Of a DNA stretch of 64,000 bases, positions 11,216 to 19,849 are shown one piece after another (within the stretch, counting starts at the first letter, position 1; the number at the start of each line of letters is the position of its first letter). The notes beneath the pieces are model-generated. The model saw only the letters and a program-made list of their open reading frames with translations, was not told the origin of the DNA and did not search any database. Both the position numbers and the translations under genes were made by a program. This DNA is from Planctomycetaceae bacterium (GTDB lineage Bacteria > Planctomycetota > Planctomycetia > Planctomycetales > Planctomycetaceae): contig JAKFVC010000064.1 in NCBI GenBank assembly GCA_021732415.1, positions 30,720 to 94,719 of the forward strand, read 5' to 3'.

Positions 11216-11698
11216 CTAGTTCATCGAGAAGATCCACCGATCGATACGATAGAAGACGACCCCTTGAATGAACAGGACGATCAGCGCGAGCAGGCTCCTC
11301 ACGAACCACACCATGAAGATGTCCTTGCCGGCCATCGAACGGATGACTCGATCGATGCGTTGCCCGGCGTTGATGATGGCGGACAGCACGACCCAACCCA
11401 CTGCGGAGATTCTCGCACCTACGGCAGAAAAAAACCTTCGCAGAGCCAGGCCAGCGGCGACACCGGCCGGGTCAGGTGACGTTGCGGCCTGCACGGCGCG
11501 GTCTCCGCGAAGTCCGATCAGCATGCCCCAGTACAGCATGCCCATCGAGTAGAGCTGGACACCGAGCACTCGCAGAATGACGCCAATGACGCAACACGCC
11601 TTGTACGCCAAATAACAGCCACCCACGACGATCGTGCCGAGGACCGCGATGACGAACCCGCATCCCTGAGCGTCTCGCGAATAACGGCCCCGGCGCAT
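11216..11698 (-). CDS. Hypothetical membrane protein
   Basis: 160 residues, not matched to a named family. Hydrophobic segments are visible at about residues 13-60 (GFVIAVLGTIVVGGCYLAYK and VIGVILRVLGVQLYSMGMLY), 95-110 and 130-148 (FMVWFVRSLLALIVLFIQGV), giving three or four membrane spans. It lies 28 bp downstream of the J-domain/MshEN gene on the same strand, so it is probably co-transcribed with that chaperone-related gene and may act at the same membrane site. Confidence 0.65.
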   Translation of the reverse strand: MRRGRYSRDAQGCGFVIAVLGTIVVGGCYLAYKACCVIGVILRVLGVQLYSMGMLYWGMLIGLRGDRAVQAATSPDPAGVAAGLALRRFFSAVGARISAVGWVVLSAIINAGQRIDRVIRSMAGKDIFMVWFVRSLLALIVLFIQGVVFYRIDRWIFSMN

Positions 11699-11726
11699 CG
11701 TCCACCTTTGTCACGCCGAAAGCGGA

Positions 11727-12755
11727 TTACCGTTTGAAACATTTCACCCAGAGCAGATAGCCGGCAATCGGCGTGACGACCAATGTCAGACAGAACATTC
11801 CCAGCAACTTGAAGCCAGGGGGAACGACATAAGTATCCAACAGCCCGGAGGGAATTACCGTCCAGCAAAAGGCGAGAATCCCCATGGTTTGACGCTGTTT
11901 CAGCTCTTCCGGAGTCAGTTGCGTCAAGGCCTTCCTGGGTTCTTTCTTGGCCGGTGCAGACGACGATGAGGAACTCGTTCCCTTGGTCGTCTTGCCACTT
12001 TTCGTCACAGCTTCGACGGTCTCATTACGGGCACCTGGCGCATAGTACTTGGCGATGCCTTGATTGATGTTCAACGGCGTCGCCAGAACCGCGCGGACCG
12101 GGTGGTTCAGTCGCAGCCGCAGCTCTTCCTCCAGGTCGGCATCGGGAGGATGCGTGCAGGCGATCAGCAGCACATCATCATCAACAAACAACGGCAGGAT
12201 CGAATGCTGTTTCACCAGTTTCTTCGGTACCTGATCGAGGATATTGTCATCGGGAATCAGATCGGTCAGATCGATGAAGGGCAGGCCCAGCTCTTCTGCA
12301 TAGGCTTGGGTGGCGATGGTCTGATCGACCAGCTTCAACTGCACGACGACGTCGCGCATGTCGAGACCCGTCTTCTGCGAATGGTTGCGCGCTTCCTCGG
12401 CCTGCGACTGGCTGATCAGTTGCTTTTGGGTGAGGATCACTTCCAGCGGGCGGCGGCCGGTCTCTTCGACGGCCTCGACTTCACGGCCCAGGCTGATGTC
12501 GTATTCACGTTTGCGTTCGTCGTCGGTCAGGCAGAGCATGGCCTTGGCGAGTTCGTTCAGCAATTCCTGTGAACGGACCGAATGCTTGCCGGCTGCGTAT
12601 TTGCGGACGTGACCGTTGAGCTTCTTGTAATTGTTGCGGATCTTCTCGGCTTCGTCTTCGAACTGGACCAACCGCAGTAACTGGTAATGATCCGGCGGAC
12701 GATCGCCCTCAGGGATGCCGAGCCAATCCTTGTAGACGTCAATCTCGTCGGACAT
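11727..12755 (-). CDS. Membrane protein with J-like and MshEN domains
   Basis: 342 residues from an ATG with GGGAG 8 nt upstream; a longer frame to 12830 is open but less likely. Residues 5-75 resemble a divergent J domain (DWLGIPEGDRPPDHYQLLRL, later ELAKAMLCLTDDERKREYD); the canonical HPD tripeptide is replaced by the PPD of RPPDHY. Residues about 85-240 look like the MshEN domain (N-terminal domain of GspE/PilB ATPases; LEVILTQKQLISQSQAEEAR and AEELGLPFIDL), without any ATPase. A Ser/Lys-rich linker is followed by two C-terminal membrane spans. The Hsp70-like gene lies directly upstream on the same strand. I infer a membrane-tethered Hsp70 partner; the MshEN domain could bind a cyclic dinucleotide. 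Confidence 0.65.
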   Translation of the reverse strand: MSDEIDVYKDWLGIPEGDRPPDHYQLLRLVQFEDEAEKIRNNYKKLNGHVRKYAAGKHSVRSQELLNELAKAMLCLTDDERKREYDISLGREVEAVEETGRRPLEVILTQKQLISQSQAEEARNHSQKTGLDMRDVVVQLKLVDQTIATQAYAEELGLPFIDLTDLIPDDNILDQVPKKLVKQHSILPLFVDDDVLLIACTHPPDADLEEELRLRLNHPVRAVLATPLNINQGIAKYYAPGARNETVEAVTKSGKTTKGTSSSSSSAPAKKEPRKALTQLTPEELKQRQTMGILAFCWTVIPSGLLDTYVVPPGFKLLGMFCLTLVVTPIAGYLLWVKCFKR

Positions 12756-12920
12756 GCGGACACTCCCTCGATTCCAGCACGGATTTTTGCAGATTCCGTG
12801 GCCAGACCACAGAACGTCTGGAACGGACAATCACATACAGTCACACCTTCCGTGAGTGTAACGATACTTTGGCGCCGATTCATGCTCGCGCAAAGTCAAC
12901 CGACCAGAAATGGGGCAGAG

Positions 12921-13008
12921 CAATTAGCCACAGAAGGACACAGAAAAACACAGAAAAGTCATTTCCTGTTTTTCTTCTGTGCTTTTCTGTGTCCTTCTGT
13001 GGCTAATG
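12921..13008. repeat. AT-rich inverted repeat (CACAGAAG type)
   Basis: The left arm contains TTAGCCACAGAAGGACACAG and the right arm CTGTGTCCTTCTGTGGCTAA, a perfect 20-base match with further imperfect pairing inward. It lies between the Hsp70 gene and the J-domain gene. The words match the element at 6160-6335. Confidence 0.85.
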
Positions 13009-13087
13009 AAATTCTTTTTATCGAACCAGATTGTCCGGGGCCTCACGGCACCAGTTCGTCAGGTTCATTTGATTTGCGATTTGCCCG

Positions 13088-14674
13088 TTACTCCACCGTG
13101 TACGACTTGGTGAGGGTCTCGAAGGCGTCTTCCACGTTGCCTTCCGTTAGACCACTGTCGCGGACAATCTGCGTGGCGGCTTCGTTGTTTCCAATCAAAT
13201 CGCGTGCGGTGGCATTGATACGACCATTCGCATCGTATTTGTAGGTCAACTCCACCGGCGAACCGGCCGGCAGGTTGGGGGGCAGATTGAGGATCCGGAA
13301 ATCACCAATCAGCGTGCAACCGTCGACGTCGTGGGTTTCCCCCTGCAATAGCTTCACATGCACCCGCTGCTGATTGGGTACAGTGGTCGAGAACCGCTGG
13401 TTCACCAGGCACGGAATGGCAGTATTCCGCGGAATCATGATGTGATTCATCTTCTTCTTGCGGTCGTTGGGATCGGTGATCTCCACGCCCAGCGAGTGCG
13501 AATTGACGTCGATCGCACTGACCGAACGCAACCGGTTGATGACACTCTTGGCCATGCGGCTTTCGCCACCTGTCGCCCGCGCTTCCAGAATGGCGGCGTG
13601 AATCGCGGCACCCTGGGCGACCGCTTCTTCCGGGCTGAGTTCGCGCGACGGCGTGCGTTCGCAGACTTCGCGGAGCATCGTTTCGATGATCGGCATGTAG
13701 GTCGAACCACCCACCAGCACGACTTCGTCCAACTGGCCCGGCTTGACGTGGGCCTGTTGCATCACGAGCTCGGTGGTGTCCTTCGTCCGCTGCATCAGGT
13801 CTGACGTAATGCGTTCGAAGTCGCCGCGGGTCATCGAGATCGTCAGCGATTTTCCCTTGAAATAGACTCCGATCGGCACCTGGGCCTTCGTCGACAGCGT
13901 CCGCTTCGCCTTTTCGCATTCGTCCGTCAGGGTCAGCATGGACTCCGGTTCGGTGCGGGGATCGGCACCGCCGAACTTGCGGGCGAACTGTTCCGACACG
14001 TGATCGACCACGCGGCGCGTCCAGTCGAGACCGCCCAGCATCACGTCGCCGTCTGTCGCCAGCACGCGGAATGAGGTCGGCGTATAGCGGACCACTGTCA
14101 CGTCGAACGTACCACCACCCAGGTCATAGACCATGATCGTGCGTTCGATGTCGCGGCCTTCGGACCGGCCCAACTCACCGCGCTGCCAGGCATAACACAG
14201 GGTCGCGGCAGTCGGTTCGTTGATGATGTCGATGACGTTCAGGCCAGCGATGCGGCCGGCGTCTTGAGTCGCCTTGCGGCGCACGTCATTAAAATAGTAA
14301 GGAACGGTGATGACCGCATTGGCGATCGGGCCGATCTGCTTTTCGGCGTCCTGTTTGAGCTTCTTCAAGATCAGGGCCGAAATGAATTCCGGCGTCAGCT
14401 TCTTGTTCTGGTAGAGCTTGAACCACTCTTTGTTGCCCATCTGGCGTTTGACGGCTTCGACCACGTGATCGGGCGGTTCGAGCGAAATGCGTTCAAAAGA
14501 TGGTCCGACAAGCACGTGGCCATCTTCTCCCAGCAAGACGACGGACGGCGTGATTTTCTTGCCGTCGGTGTTCAAGAGCGAAACGGGCTCACCCTTATCG
14601 TTGATTTGCGAGATCGTGGAGTAGGTCGTTCCGAGGTCGATACCGACAGTTTGTCCTGGCAGAAGCTTGATCAT
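13088..14674 (-). CDS. DnaK-like Hsp70 family protein
   Basis: 528 residues from the ATG at 14674; an alternative GTG at 14713 adds 13 residues. The Hsp70 ATPase domain is complete: phosphate-1 GIDLGTTYSTISQI, connect-1 INEPTAATLCYAW, phosphate-2 YDLGGGTFDVTVV, and the adenosine motif VVLVGGSTYMPII. A substrate-binding domain follows (SVSAIDVNSHSLGVEI and LPAGSPVELTYKYDANGRIN). The protein is about 100 residues shorter than DnaK because most of the alpha-helical lid is missing, so it is a specialised paralogue rather than housekeeping DnaK. The downstream J-like membrane gene is a plausible partner. Client unknown. Confidence 0.88.
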   Translation of the reverse strand: MIKLLPGQTVGIDLGTTYSTISQINDKGEPVSLLNTDGKKITPSVVLLGEDGHVLVGPSFERISLEPPDHVVEAVKRQMGNKEWFKLYQNKKLTPEFISALILKKLKQDAEKQIGPIANAVITVPYYFNDVRRKATQDAGRIAGLNVIDIINEPTAATLCYAWQRGELGRSEGRDIERTIMVYDLGGGTFDVTVVRYTPTSFRVLATDGDVMLGGLDWTRRVVDHVSEQFARKFGGADPRTEPESMLTLTDECEKAKRTLSTKAQVPIGVYFKGKSLTISMTRGDFERITSDLMQRTKDTTELVMQQAHVKPGQLDEVVLVGGSTYMPIIETMLREVCERTPSRELSPEEAVAQGAAIHAAILEARATGGESRMAKSVINRLRSVSAIDVNSHSLGVEITDPNDRKKKMNHIMIPRNTAIPCLVNQRFSTTVPNQQRVHVKLLQGETHDVDGCTLIGDFRILNLPPNLPAGSPVELTYKYDANGRINATARDLIGNNEAATQIVRDSGLTEGNVEDAFETLTKSYTVE

Positions 14675-15042
14675 AAGTGCTCGAAATTCCTTGAAAACAC
14701 GGGCCCCCAGCACGGGGCCTACCTCTTACTAACCAGGCCAGTCAGGCCGACAGTAATCGCTCACTCGTTTCGATCCCCTGCGCAGACCGAAAGTCTGGCC
14801 TCGTCGAAGGGACGAATTCCATCGATTATGAGCATCTCGAGGTAAAGTGGGCGATCTTTTATATTCTGATCGACAAAGGGAGGGGAATCAAGCACGACAC
14901 CTCGCCGACGAAATGTACACTGTTCTAGCCCACATGGGTTGGAAAACCGAGTGGAACTGCTGGTGAGAAGGGATCCGGTGGCTGCGGAGGGGACGGATTT
15001 GAGGTGCGTCCGTGGACAGAAAGGATGCTCTTCACAGGGAAT
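14675..15042. other. Intergenic region, no gene seen
   Basis: 368 bp upstream of the Hsp70 gene and downstream of the HisA-like gene. Only short overlapping frames without family features occur. The promoter of the Hsp70 gene probably lies here, but no convincing -35/-10 pair or CIRCE element was seen. Confidence 0.5.
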
Positions 15043-15780
15043 TCACAGCCCAAAGTCGACTTCCAGATCGCTTCTCACGATCCGCCCATCGTGCAAAGCC
15101 GAGGCAATCAGCACTCCATCGATTCTGAGATTCTTCAACAATTGAAGATCATCCCGATTGCGAACGCCGCCTCCGGTGATCAACTCCAAGTCAGGATTCT
15201 GGGAGCGAATGGCCGCACACAGTTCCAACGTCGAGATCCCCGCAGCGATGCCCACCTGTGCGAGGTCCAGCACGATAAGGCGCTTGATACCCTGCTGAAT
15301 TGCGGTCTGTGCGAACTGTAGAGGAGACATTCCCGACCAGGCACCGTCACCAATCAGCGGTCGACCGTTCTGCAGATCGAGGCTGAAGAGGATTTTTTTA
15401 GGACCGCATTGCGCGACGAGTGCCTGCAGCAGGGCGGGATTGGGAATCGATTCAAGCCCCGCAATGATCGAATGGGCACCCGTCTTGAGGACGGTTGCCG
15501 CGGTCGCCAGATCACGGATTCCGGCGTCAATGAGCAGCGAAAACCCGTCTTGCGACAGTTGTCGGTAAATCTCGAGGTTCGGCCGGTGGTGGAGGATGGC
15601 ATCGAGATCTGCCACGTACAACCGGTCGAGACCAAACTGATCTCGAAAAGCCCGTGCGATCGCGAGAGGTTCGGACGACGAGCAAATCTGGCTTTCAATC
15701 GGCCGGTACGTTTCACGCCGCCCCGCGACTCCCCGCACGACGACACCATTGAGTAGGTCGAGTACGGGGAGGATTTGCAT
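15043..15780 (-). CDS. HisA/HisF-related TIM-barrel protein
   Basis: 245 residues from ATG 15780 with CGGA about 10 nt upstream; an upstream GTG at 15825 would overlap serA. It begins MQILPVLDLLNGVVVRGVAG, like HisA, keeping the first catalytic Asp (PVLDL) and a second Asp in SLDLQNG. The C-terminal phosphate-binding loops ITGGGVRNRDDL and GVLIASALHDG are present. HisA isomerises ProFAR in histidine synthesis, but this protein is divergent and is not in a his operon, so another phosphosugar substrate is likely. Similar HisA-like paralogues occur, as I recall, in planctomycetes and in some archaea and methylotrophs. It follows serA closely and may be co-transcribed with it. Confidence 0.7.
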   Translation of the reverse strand: MQILPVLDLLNGVVVRGVAGRRETYRPIESQICSSSEPLAIARAFRDQFGLDRLYVADLDAILHHRPNLEIYRQLSQDGFSLLIDAGIRDLATAATVLKTGAHSIIAGLESIPNPALLQALVAQCGPKKILFSLDLQNGRPLIGDGAWSGMSPLQFAQTAIQQGIKRLIVLDLAQVGIAAGISTLELCAAIRSQNPDLELITGGGVRNRDDLQLLKNLRIDGVLIASALHDGRIVRSDLEVDFGL

Positions 15781-15806
15781 AAAGTATTTTCCGTTGGACG
15801 GGTCCT

Positions 15807-17456
15807 CTACTTCGAAACCAACCACGGCAACGGTGCGCCAGCCTTCGGCAGCTTCACGACTTCAACTCCCGTCACTTCGGGATGTTTCTTGATCTCTTCC
15901 AGAACTTCATTCGAAGGTTCGCTGTCGAGATTCAAAATAGCGACCGAATCGCCCCCCTGCCGTTCCTGCAAGCGCCCCAGGGCCATCGCGGCGATGTTGA
16001 CTTGATGCCGCCCGCAGATCTGGCCGATGTAGCCGATCAGACCGGGGACGTCGCGGTGCCGGTAGATCAGCATCGTGCCATCCAGGTAGGCGTCGATGGA
16101 AAATTTGCCGAGCCGTACCAACCGTAGGAATTGCTTGCCGAAAATCGTCCCCGAGGCTGTCAATTCGCCGCTGTCGGTCTGCACAATTGCCTGCACCATC
16201 GTGTGGAAATCGGACGGTTCGGTGGATGTGGTTTCGGTGATCTCGATGCCCCGTTCGCGGGCCAGCAACTCGGCGTTGACGATGTTCACGCTCTCGTCGA
16301 GAGCCGATTCCAGCAGACCACAGGCAAACGCGTTGGTGATGAGCTTCGTCTTCTTCGAGGCCGCTTCACCACGATAGTTGACCACCGCCGATTTGACGCC
16401 GGTCGACTTGTTTTGTTGAGCGAGCAGCAGCCCCAAACGCCGGCCCAGATCCAGATAGGCCTTCATGTCGGCCATTTCCGTACTGGTGATCGGCGCCATG
16501 TTGACGGCGTGCCGGACTTCGTTGCGGATCAGGAAACCCGAGATGATTTCCGCGGCTTCGATCGCGACCGATTCCTGGGCTTCTTCGGTCGAAGCACCCA
16601 GGTGCGGCGTGGTCAGCAGGTTCTTGGTCTTCAGCAATCGAGAATCGGCCGGCAGCGGTTCGGTTTCGAACACGTCCAGCGCGGCTCCAGCGACATGACC
16701 AGATTCCAGCGCGTCGGCGAGGGCCGTTTCGTCGATAATCCCGCCACGAGCACAGTTAATCAGTCGGACGCCTTTGCGCATCTTGGCGATCCGCTCGGCG
16801 CTGATCAAGCTCTTGGTTTCCGCACCGCCGGGAGTGTGTACCGTCAGGTAATCGCACAGCGGTAGCAGTTCGTCGATATCGCGATAGAGCGTAATTCCCT
16901 GCTCCGCAGCCTTCTCGATGGAGAGGAACGGATCGTAACCCACGACCTTCATTTCCAAGCCAATGGCCCGGCGAGCGACCGATTGTCCAATGCGGCCGAG
17001 ACCCACTACGGCCAGGGTTTTTCCAGCCAACTGTGTTCCGGTGAAACTCTTCTTGTCCCACTTGCCGGCCTTCATGCTGGCATCCGCAGGAGCGATATAG
17101 CGGGACAGGGCCATCATCATGGTGACGGCGTGTTCCGCGGTGCTGGTCGTGTTGCCAGCTGGGGTGTTCATGACGACGATACCGGCCCGGGTCGCGGCAT
17201 CCAGGTCGATGTTGTCGACTCCCACGCCTGCTCGGACGATGATCTTCAGACGCGGCTGATCTTTCAGGATCTCCGGCGTCATCTTGGTATCCGAGCGAAT
17301 GATCACCCCGTCGGCTTCGCGGAGGAGTTCGCGGATTCCCGCTGCGCCCAGCTTATCGGCTTTCTCGTTGTTGACGATGACATTCAGACCAGGCGTGGCC
17401 TGCAGCAAATTGATACCGGCAATCGACAAGCTATCCCGACACAACACATTGAACAT
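15807..17456 (-). CDS. serA: D-3-phosphoglycerate dehydrogenase
   Basis: 549 residues, the long SerA form. It oxidises 3-phosphoglycerate with NAD+, the first step of serine synthesis, in the cytoplasm. The catalytic and NAD domains are intact: LAGKTLAVVGLGRIGQSVA (Rossmann loop), NCARGGIIDE (catalytic Arg), and TTPHLGASTEEAQ (catalytic His). An intervening ASB-type domain (about 320-450) and a C-terminal ACT domain (LIYRHRDVPGLIGYIGQICG) suggest allosteric control by serine. The chosen ATG gives the usual start MFNVLCRDSLS; an upstream in-frame start at 17489 adds 11 unlikely residues. The HisA-like gene follows within 30 bp. Confidence 0.95.
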   Translation of the reverse strand: MFNVLCRDSLSIAGINLLQATPGLNVIVNNEKADKLGAAGIRELLREADGVIIRSDTKMTPEILKDQPRLKIIVRAGVGVDNIDLDAATRAGIVVMNTPAGNTTSTAEHAVTMMMALSRYIAPADASMKAGKWDKKSFTGTQLAGKTLAVVGLGRIGQSVARRAIGLEMKVVGYDPFLSIEKAAEQGITLYRDIDELLPLCDYLTVHTPGGAETKSLISAERIAKMRKGVRLINCARGGIIDETALADALESGHVAGAALDVFETEPLPADSRLLKTKNLLTTPHLGASTEEAQESVAIEAAEIISGFLIRNEVRHAVNMAPITSTEMADMKAYLDLGRRLGLLLAQQNKSTGVKSAVVNYRGEAASKKTKLITNAFACGLLESALDESVNIVNAELLARERGIEITETTSTEPSDFHTMVQAIVQTDSGELTASGTIFGKQFLRLVRLGKFSIDAYLDGTMLIYRHRDVPGLIGYIGQICGRHQVNIAAMALGRLQERQGGDSVAILNLDSEPSNEVLEEIKKHPEVTGVEVVKLPKAGAPLPWLVSK

Positions 17457-17821
17457 GACTGGCGTCTCACACTTCACTGGGGGCGACAACAGACGGCCCG
17501 CAACGAGGGGGCTCAGCCGGGGCCGCGGAACAATATCGGAGGGCTGATATCAGCCTAACTGAATATTTGGTAAACGATTGCGGCAAGCGATCAGATCCTG
17601 ATGGGATGAGCTGCCAACTCGCGCAAATGTGGCCGGTATGGTAGGGGGAGGGAGCCCAATTCGTAAAGGGCAGGCTGGGACACACCAATTCAGGATGCGG
17701 TTCGCACGACATCCATCAGTCCCATAGGTCCTATCAGTCCCCATTTGTCCCATTTAAATTGCATGAGACAATGCGACTGTCGGCCGACTGGAAAGCCTGA
17801 CCGAAGCTGGCGGGTGAATGC
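17457..17821. other. Intergenic region, no gene seen
   Basis: 365 bp upstream of serA. A short imperfect direct repeat of CATCAGTCCC/TATCAGTCCC lies at 17713-17742, and several short frames in different phases lack family features. No clear promoter was picked out. Confidence 0.4.
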
Positions 17822-18094
17822 TTAAACCCCAGACAACCAAGGGTTTAGCAGAATTCGATACCCGTGGTAGAAGGTGTCGATCGCCTCGGAATTCATACGT
17901 GCGCTGGTCAACGGCGAATATAAGAAGGCGATGGAGTTCATGAACCACAGGGGAGCATCGAGAACTCGACATAGAGCGATCAACCACGGTGGCGACAACG
18001 CATAAGCGATGAGACCTGTCATCGAGAAGCAGAACAGGTCCGAACCGGTTAGGGCGCGCGGTTGGTGATGGTACGTAGCGATGTGCAGCAACAT
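17822..18094 (-). CDS. Small hypothetical membrane protein
   Basis: 90 residues from an ATG at 18094. The same frame is open to 18460, but the upstream part looks non-coding (His/Arg/Pro-rich and overlapping an inverted repeat region), so only the C-terminal part is proposed. Two hydrophobic stretches (DLFCFSMTGLIAYALSPPWL and LWFMNSIAFLYSPL) suggest one or two membrane spans. The end FYHGYRILLNPWLSGV is aromatic. GGGA lies about 12 nt before the ATG. No family recognised; it could still be a chance frame. Confidence 0.35.
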   Translation of the reverse strand: MLLHIATYHHQPRALTGSDLFCFSMTGLIAYALSPPWLIALCRVLDAPLWFMNSIAFLYSPLTSARMNSEAIDTFYHGYRILLNPWLSGV

Positions 18095-18489
18095 AGTCGC
18101 GGTTCCCGAGTCAATAGCTGAGCGGGGCGTACTGGATTTTACCGACTGAAATTGAGATCTAACCCACGATGCGCCGAACGGCGCGAACTTCGACGGGAGC
18201 ACCACAGATGCAGATTTTCGCGGTGGCCCACAACCAATAAAACGATTTTCGCGTCTGATTGTCTCCCGCAATCTGGGGTGTTGGAGGTTGTTTTCCACAT
18301 CCGACGGGGATTGGACAATTTTTAAGGATTTTGCCGGCTGGTGCAGCGGTATCGCTCTGTTCAACGCATCGTTGATGGCGACATGTTTTGATGCGAAAAC
18401 GGGGCAAAAGATCGCAAATGTGCGGTAAACCCCGCATTTTGGTGTCGAGCCAATTCGCACTTCGATGCAGAAGACTCTAACATCACGGT

Positions 18490-18610
18490 ATGTAGGTCAA
18501 CTCGTCGTACCCGCATCTCGCCAGAGTGCGGGCCTTGCCAGTTACTCGCCCGCGTTCTGGCGAAACGCGGCTACAGATATCAATATCGCGTCAGGCACAG
18601 CCTGACCTAC
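18490..18610. repeat. Nested inverted repeat upstream of the methyltransferase gene
   Basis: An outer pair GTAGGTCA / TGACCTAC surrounds an inner imperfect pair CCGCATCTCGCCAGAGTGCG / CGCGTTCTGGCGAAACGCGG. It lies 23 bp before the start at 18633 and could shape the 5' leader of that mRNA. Confidence 0.65.
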
Positions 18611-18632
18611 TCCGTCGCGAAAATCATCTTGA

Positions 18633-19814
18633 ATGGGATCCGTATCCAACCCGGGCATTGACTGGAACGAATGGCAGACGTTGTGCGCCTTGCGCGACAC
18701 GCCCGCCATTTTTGCCCGGCTCCAGGAGTCCTCGGGATCGGAACTTCAGGTACAGGCTCGGTTACGAAAAGAGTTTCCCGAAGCGCTGGTGCGGGGTGCT
18801 ATTTCTTTGCAGGAACTGCGCCACAAGGCGCTCGCGAAGTTTGCGCTGGGCGATCAACTGTGGCTGGATCGAGTGGGCCTGGAACAATGCACCAGCGAGC
18901 TCGTCGCGGCACACAAGTCGGCTCGGTTTTCAGGTCAGGTCTGGGACTACTGCACTGGAATCGGGTCCGACGCCGCGGCATTGGCCAAAAGTGGTTGCGA
19001 TGTCGTGACCGTGGATACCGACCCCGCCTGCAGCCTGCGAGCGAAATGGAACGCCGCGATCCTCTCGCCAGAACGATCACCGCTGTATGTGACGGCCCGA
19101 GCCGAAGACCTGACCGACCGTTCGGGCTGGCTGCACGTCGATCCCGATCGCCGGGCGAGCCAGGCCACACGTGCCGTGCGGATCGAAGACTATGTACCGG
19201 GCCTCGAACAGATGCAGAACTGGATCCGCGAGTTTGCCGGAGGAGCGATCAAGCTCAGTCCAGCGGCGAATTTCGGGGGCAAGTTCAACGACGCCGAAAT
19301 CGAGTTAATTAGTGTACACGGCGAATGCAAGGAAGCGACCGTCTGGTTCGGCCGGCTGGCGGGTGAAAAGCCCTGGCGCGCCACAGCGTTGCCCTCCGGC
19401 GAGACGCTCGCAGGAGAGCCGATGGAAGCGGTTGCCGATATCCTGCCGCTGGGACGATATCTATTCGATCCCGACCCCGCGATCGTACGTGCCGGATTGG
19501 TGGATTTGCTGGCCGAGCGGTTAGGATTGGCCCGCTTGGATGCGGCGGAAGAGTATCTCACTGGGGATTCGCTCGTGGATTCCGCGTTCGTCCGAGCCTT
19601 TGAGGTGGAGGCGGAGTTGTCGAACAATCCGAAGGACGTGCGAGCCTATTATCGAACATCACCGTTTGGTCAGTTGGAAATCAAATGCCGGCATATTCCC
19701 GTGGAGATCGACCGGTTACGAAAGCAATTGGATCTACCAGGAAAGGAAGCGGGGGTATTGATTTTCGCGCGCGTGTCAGGGAAGGCAAGGGCGGTGGTAG
19801 CGCGACGCGTGTGA
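18633..19814 (+). CDS. SAM-dependent methyltransferase with THUMP-like domain
   Basis: 393 residues. Residues 105-118 (DYCTGIGSDAAALA) are the SAM-binding motif I of a class I methyltransferase, followed by the acidic strand VVTVDTDP. LHVDPDRRAS at about 167-176 fills the place of the catalytic (N/D)PP motif. The C-terminal region (about 320-390, ending IFARVSGKARAVVARR) fits the THUMP-like domain found in this bacterial group, which suggests RNA, possibly tRNA, as substrate. The fold resembles Trm5-type enzymes, but the modified base cannot be told. It is monocistronic, with the REP/RAYT element 36 bp after its stop. Confidence 0.8.
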   Translation: MGSVSNPGIDWNEWQTLCALRDTPAIFARLQESSGSELQVQARLRKEFPEALVRGAISLQELRHKALAKFALGDQLWLDRVGLEQCTSELVAAHKSARFSGQVWDYCTGIGSDAAALAKSGCDVVTVDTDPACSLRAKWNAAILSPERSPLYVTARAEDLTDRSGWLHVDPDRRASQATRAVRIEDYVPGLEQMQNWIREFAGGAIKLSPAANFGGKFNDAEIELISVHGECKEATVWFGRLAGEKPWRATALPSGETLAGEPMEAVADILPLGRYLFDPDPAIVRAGLVDLLAERLGLARLDAAEEYLTGDSLVDSAFVRAFEVEAELSNNPKDVRAYYRTSPFGQLEIKCRHIPVEIDRLRKQLDLPGKEAGVLIFARVSGKARAVVARRV

Positions 19815-19849
19815 CCGTTTCGTACGAGTGTATCGAGTCTCGAATCAAA

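Noticed and set aside
18095..18460. N-terminal extension of the small membrane ORF at 17822
   Set aside because: Residues look non-coding and no start signal; only the hydrophobic C-terminal part was kept.
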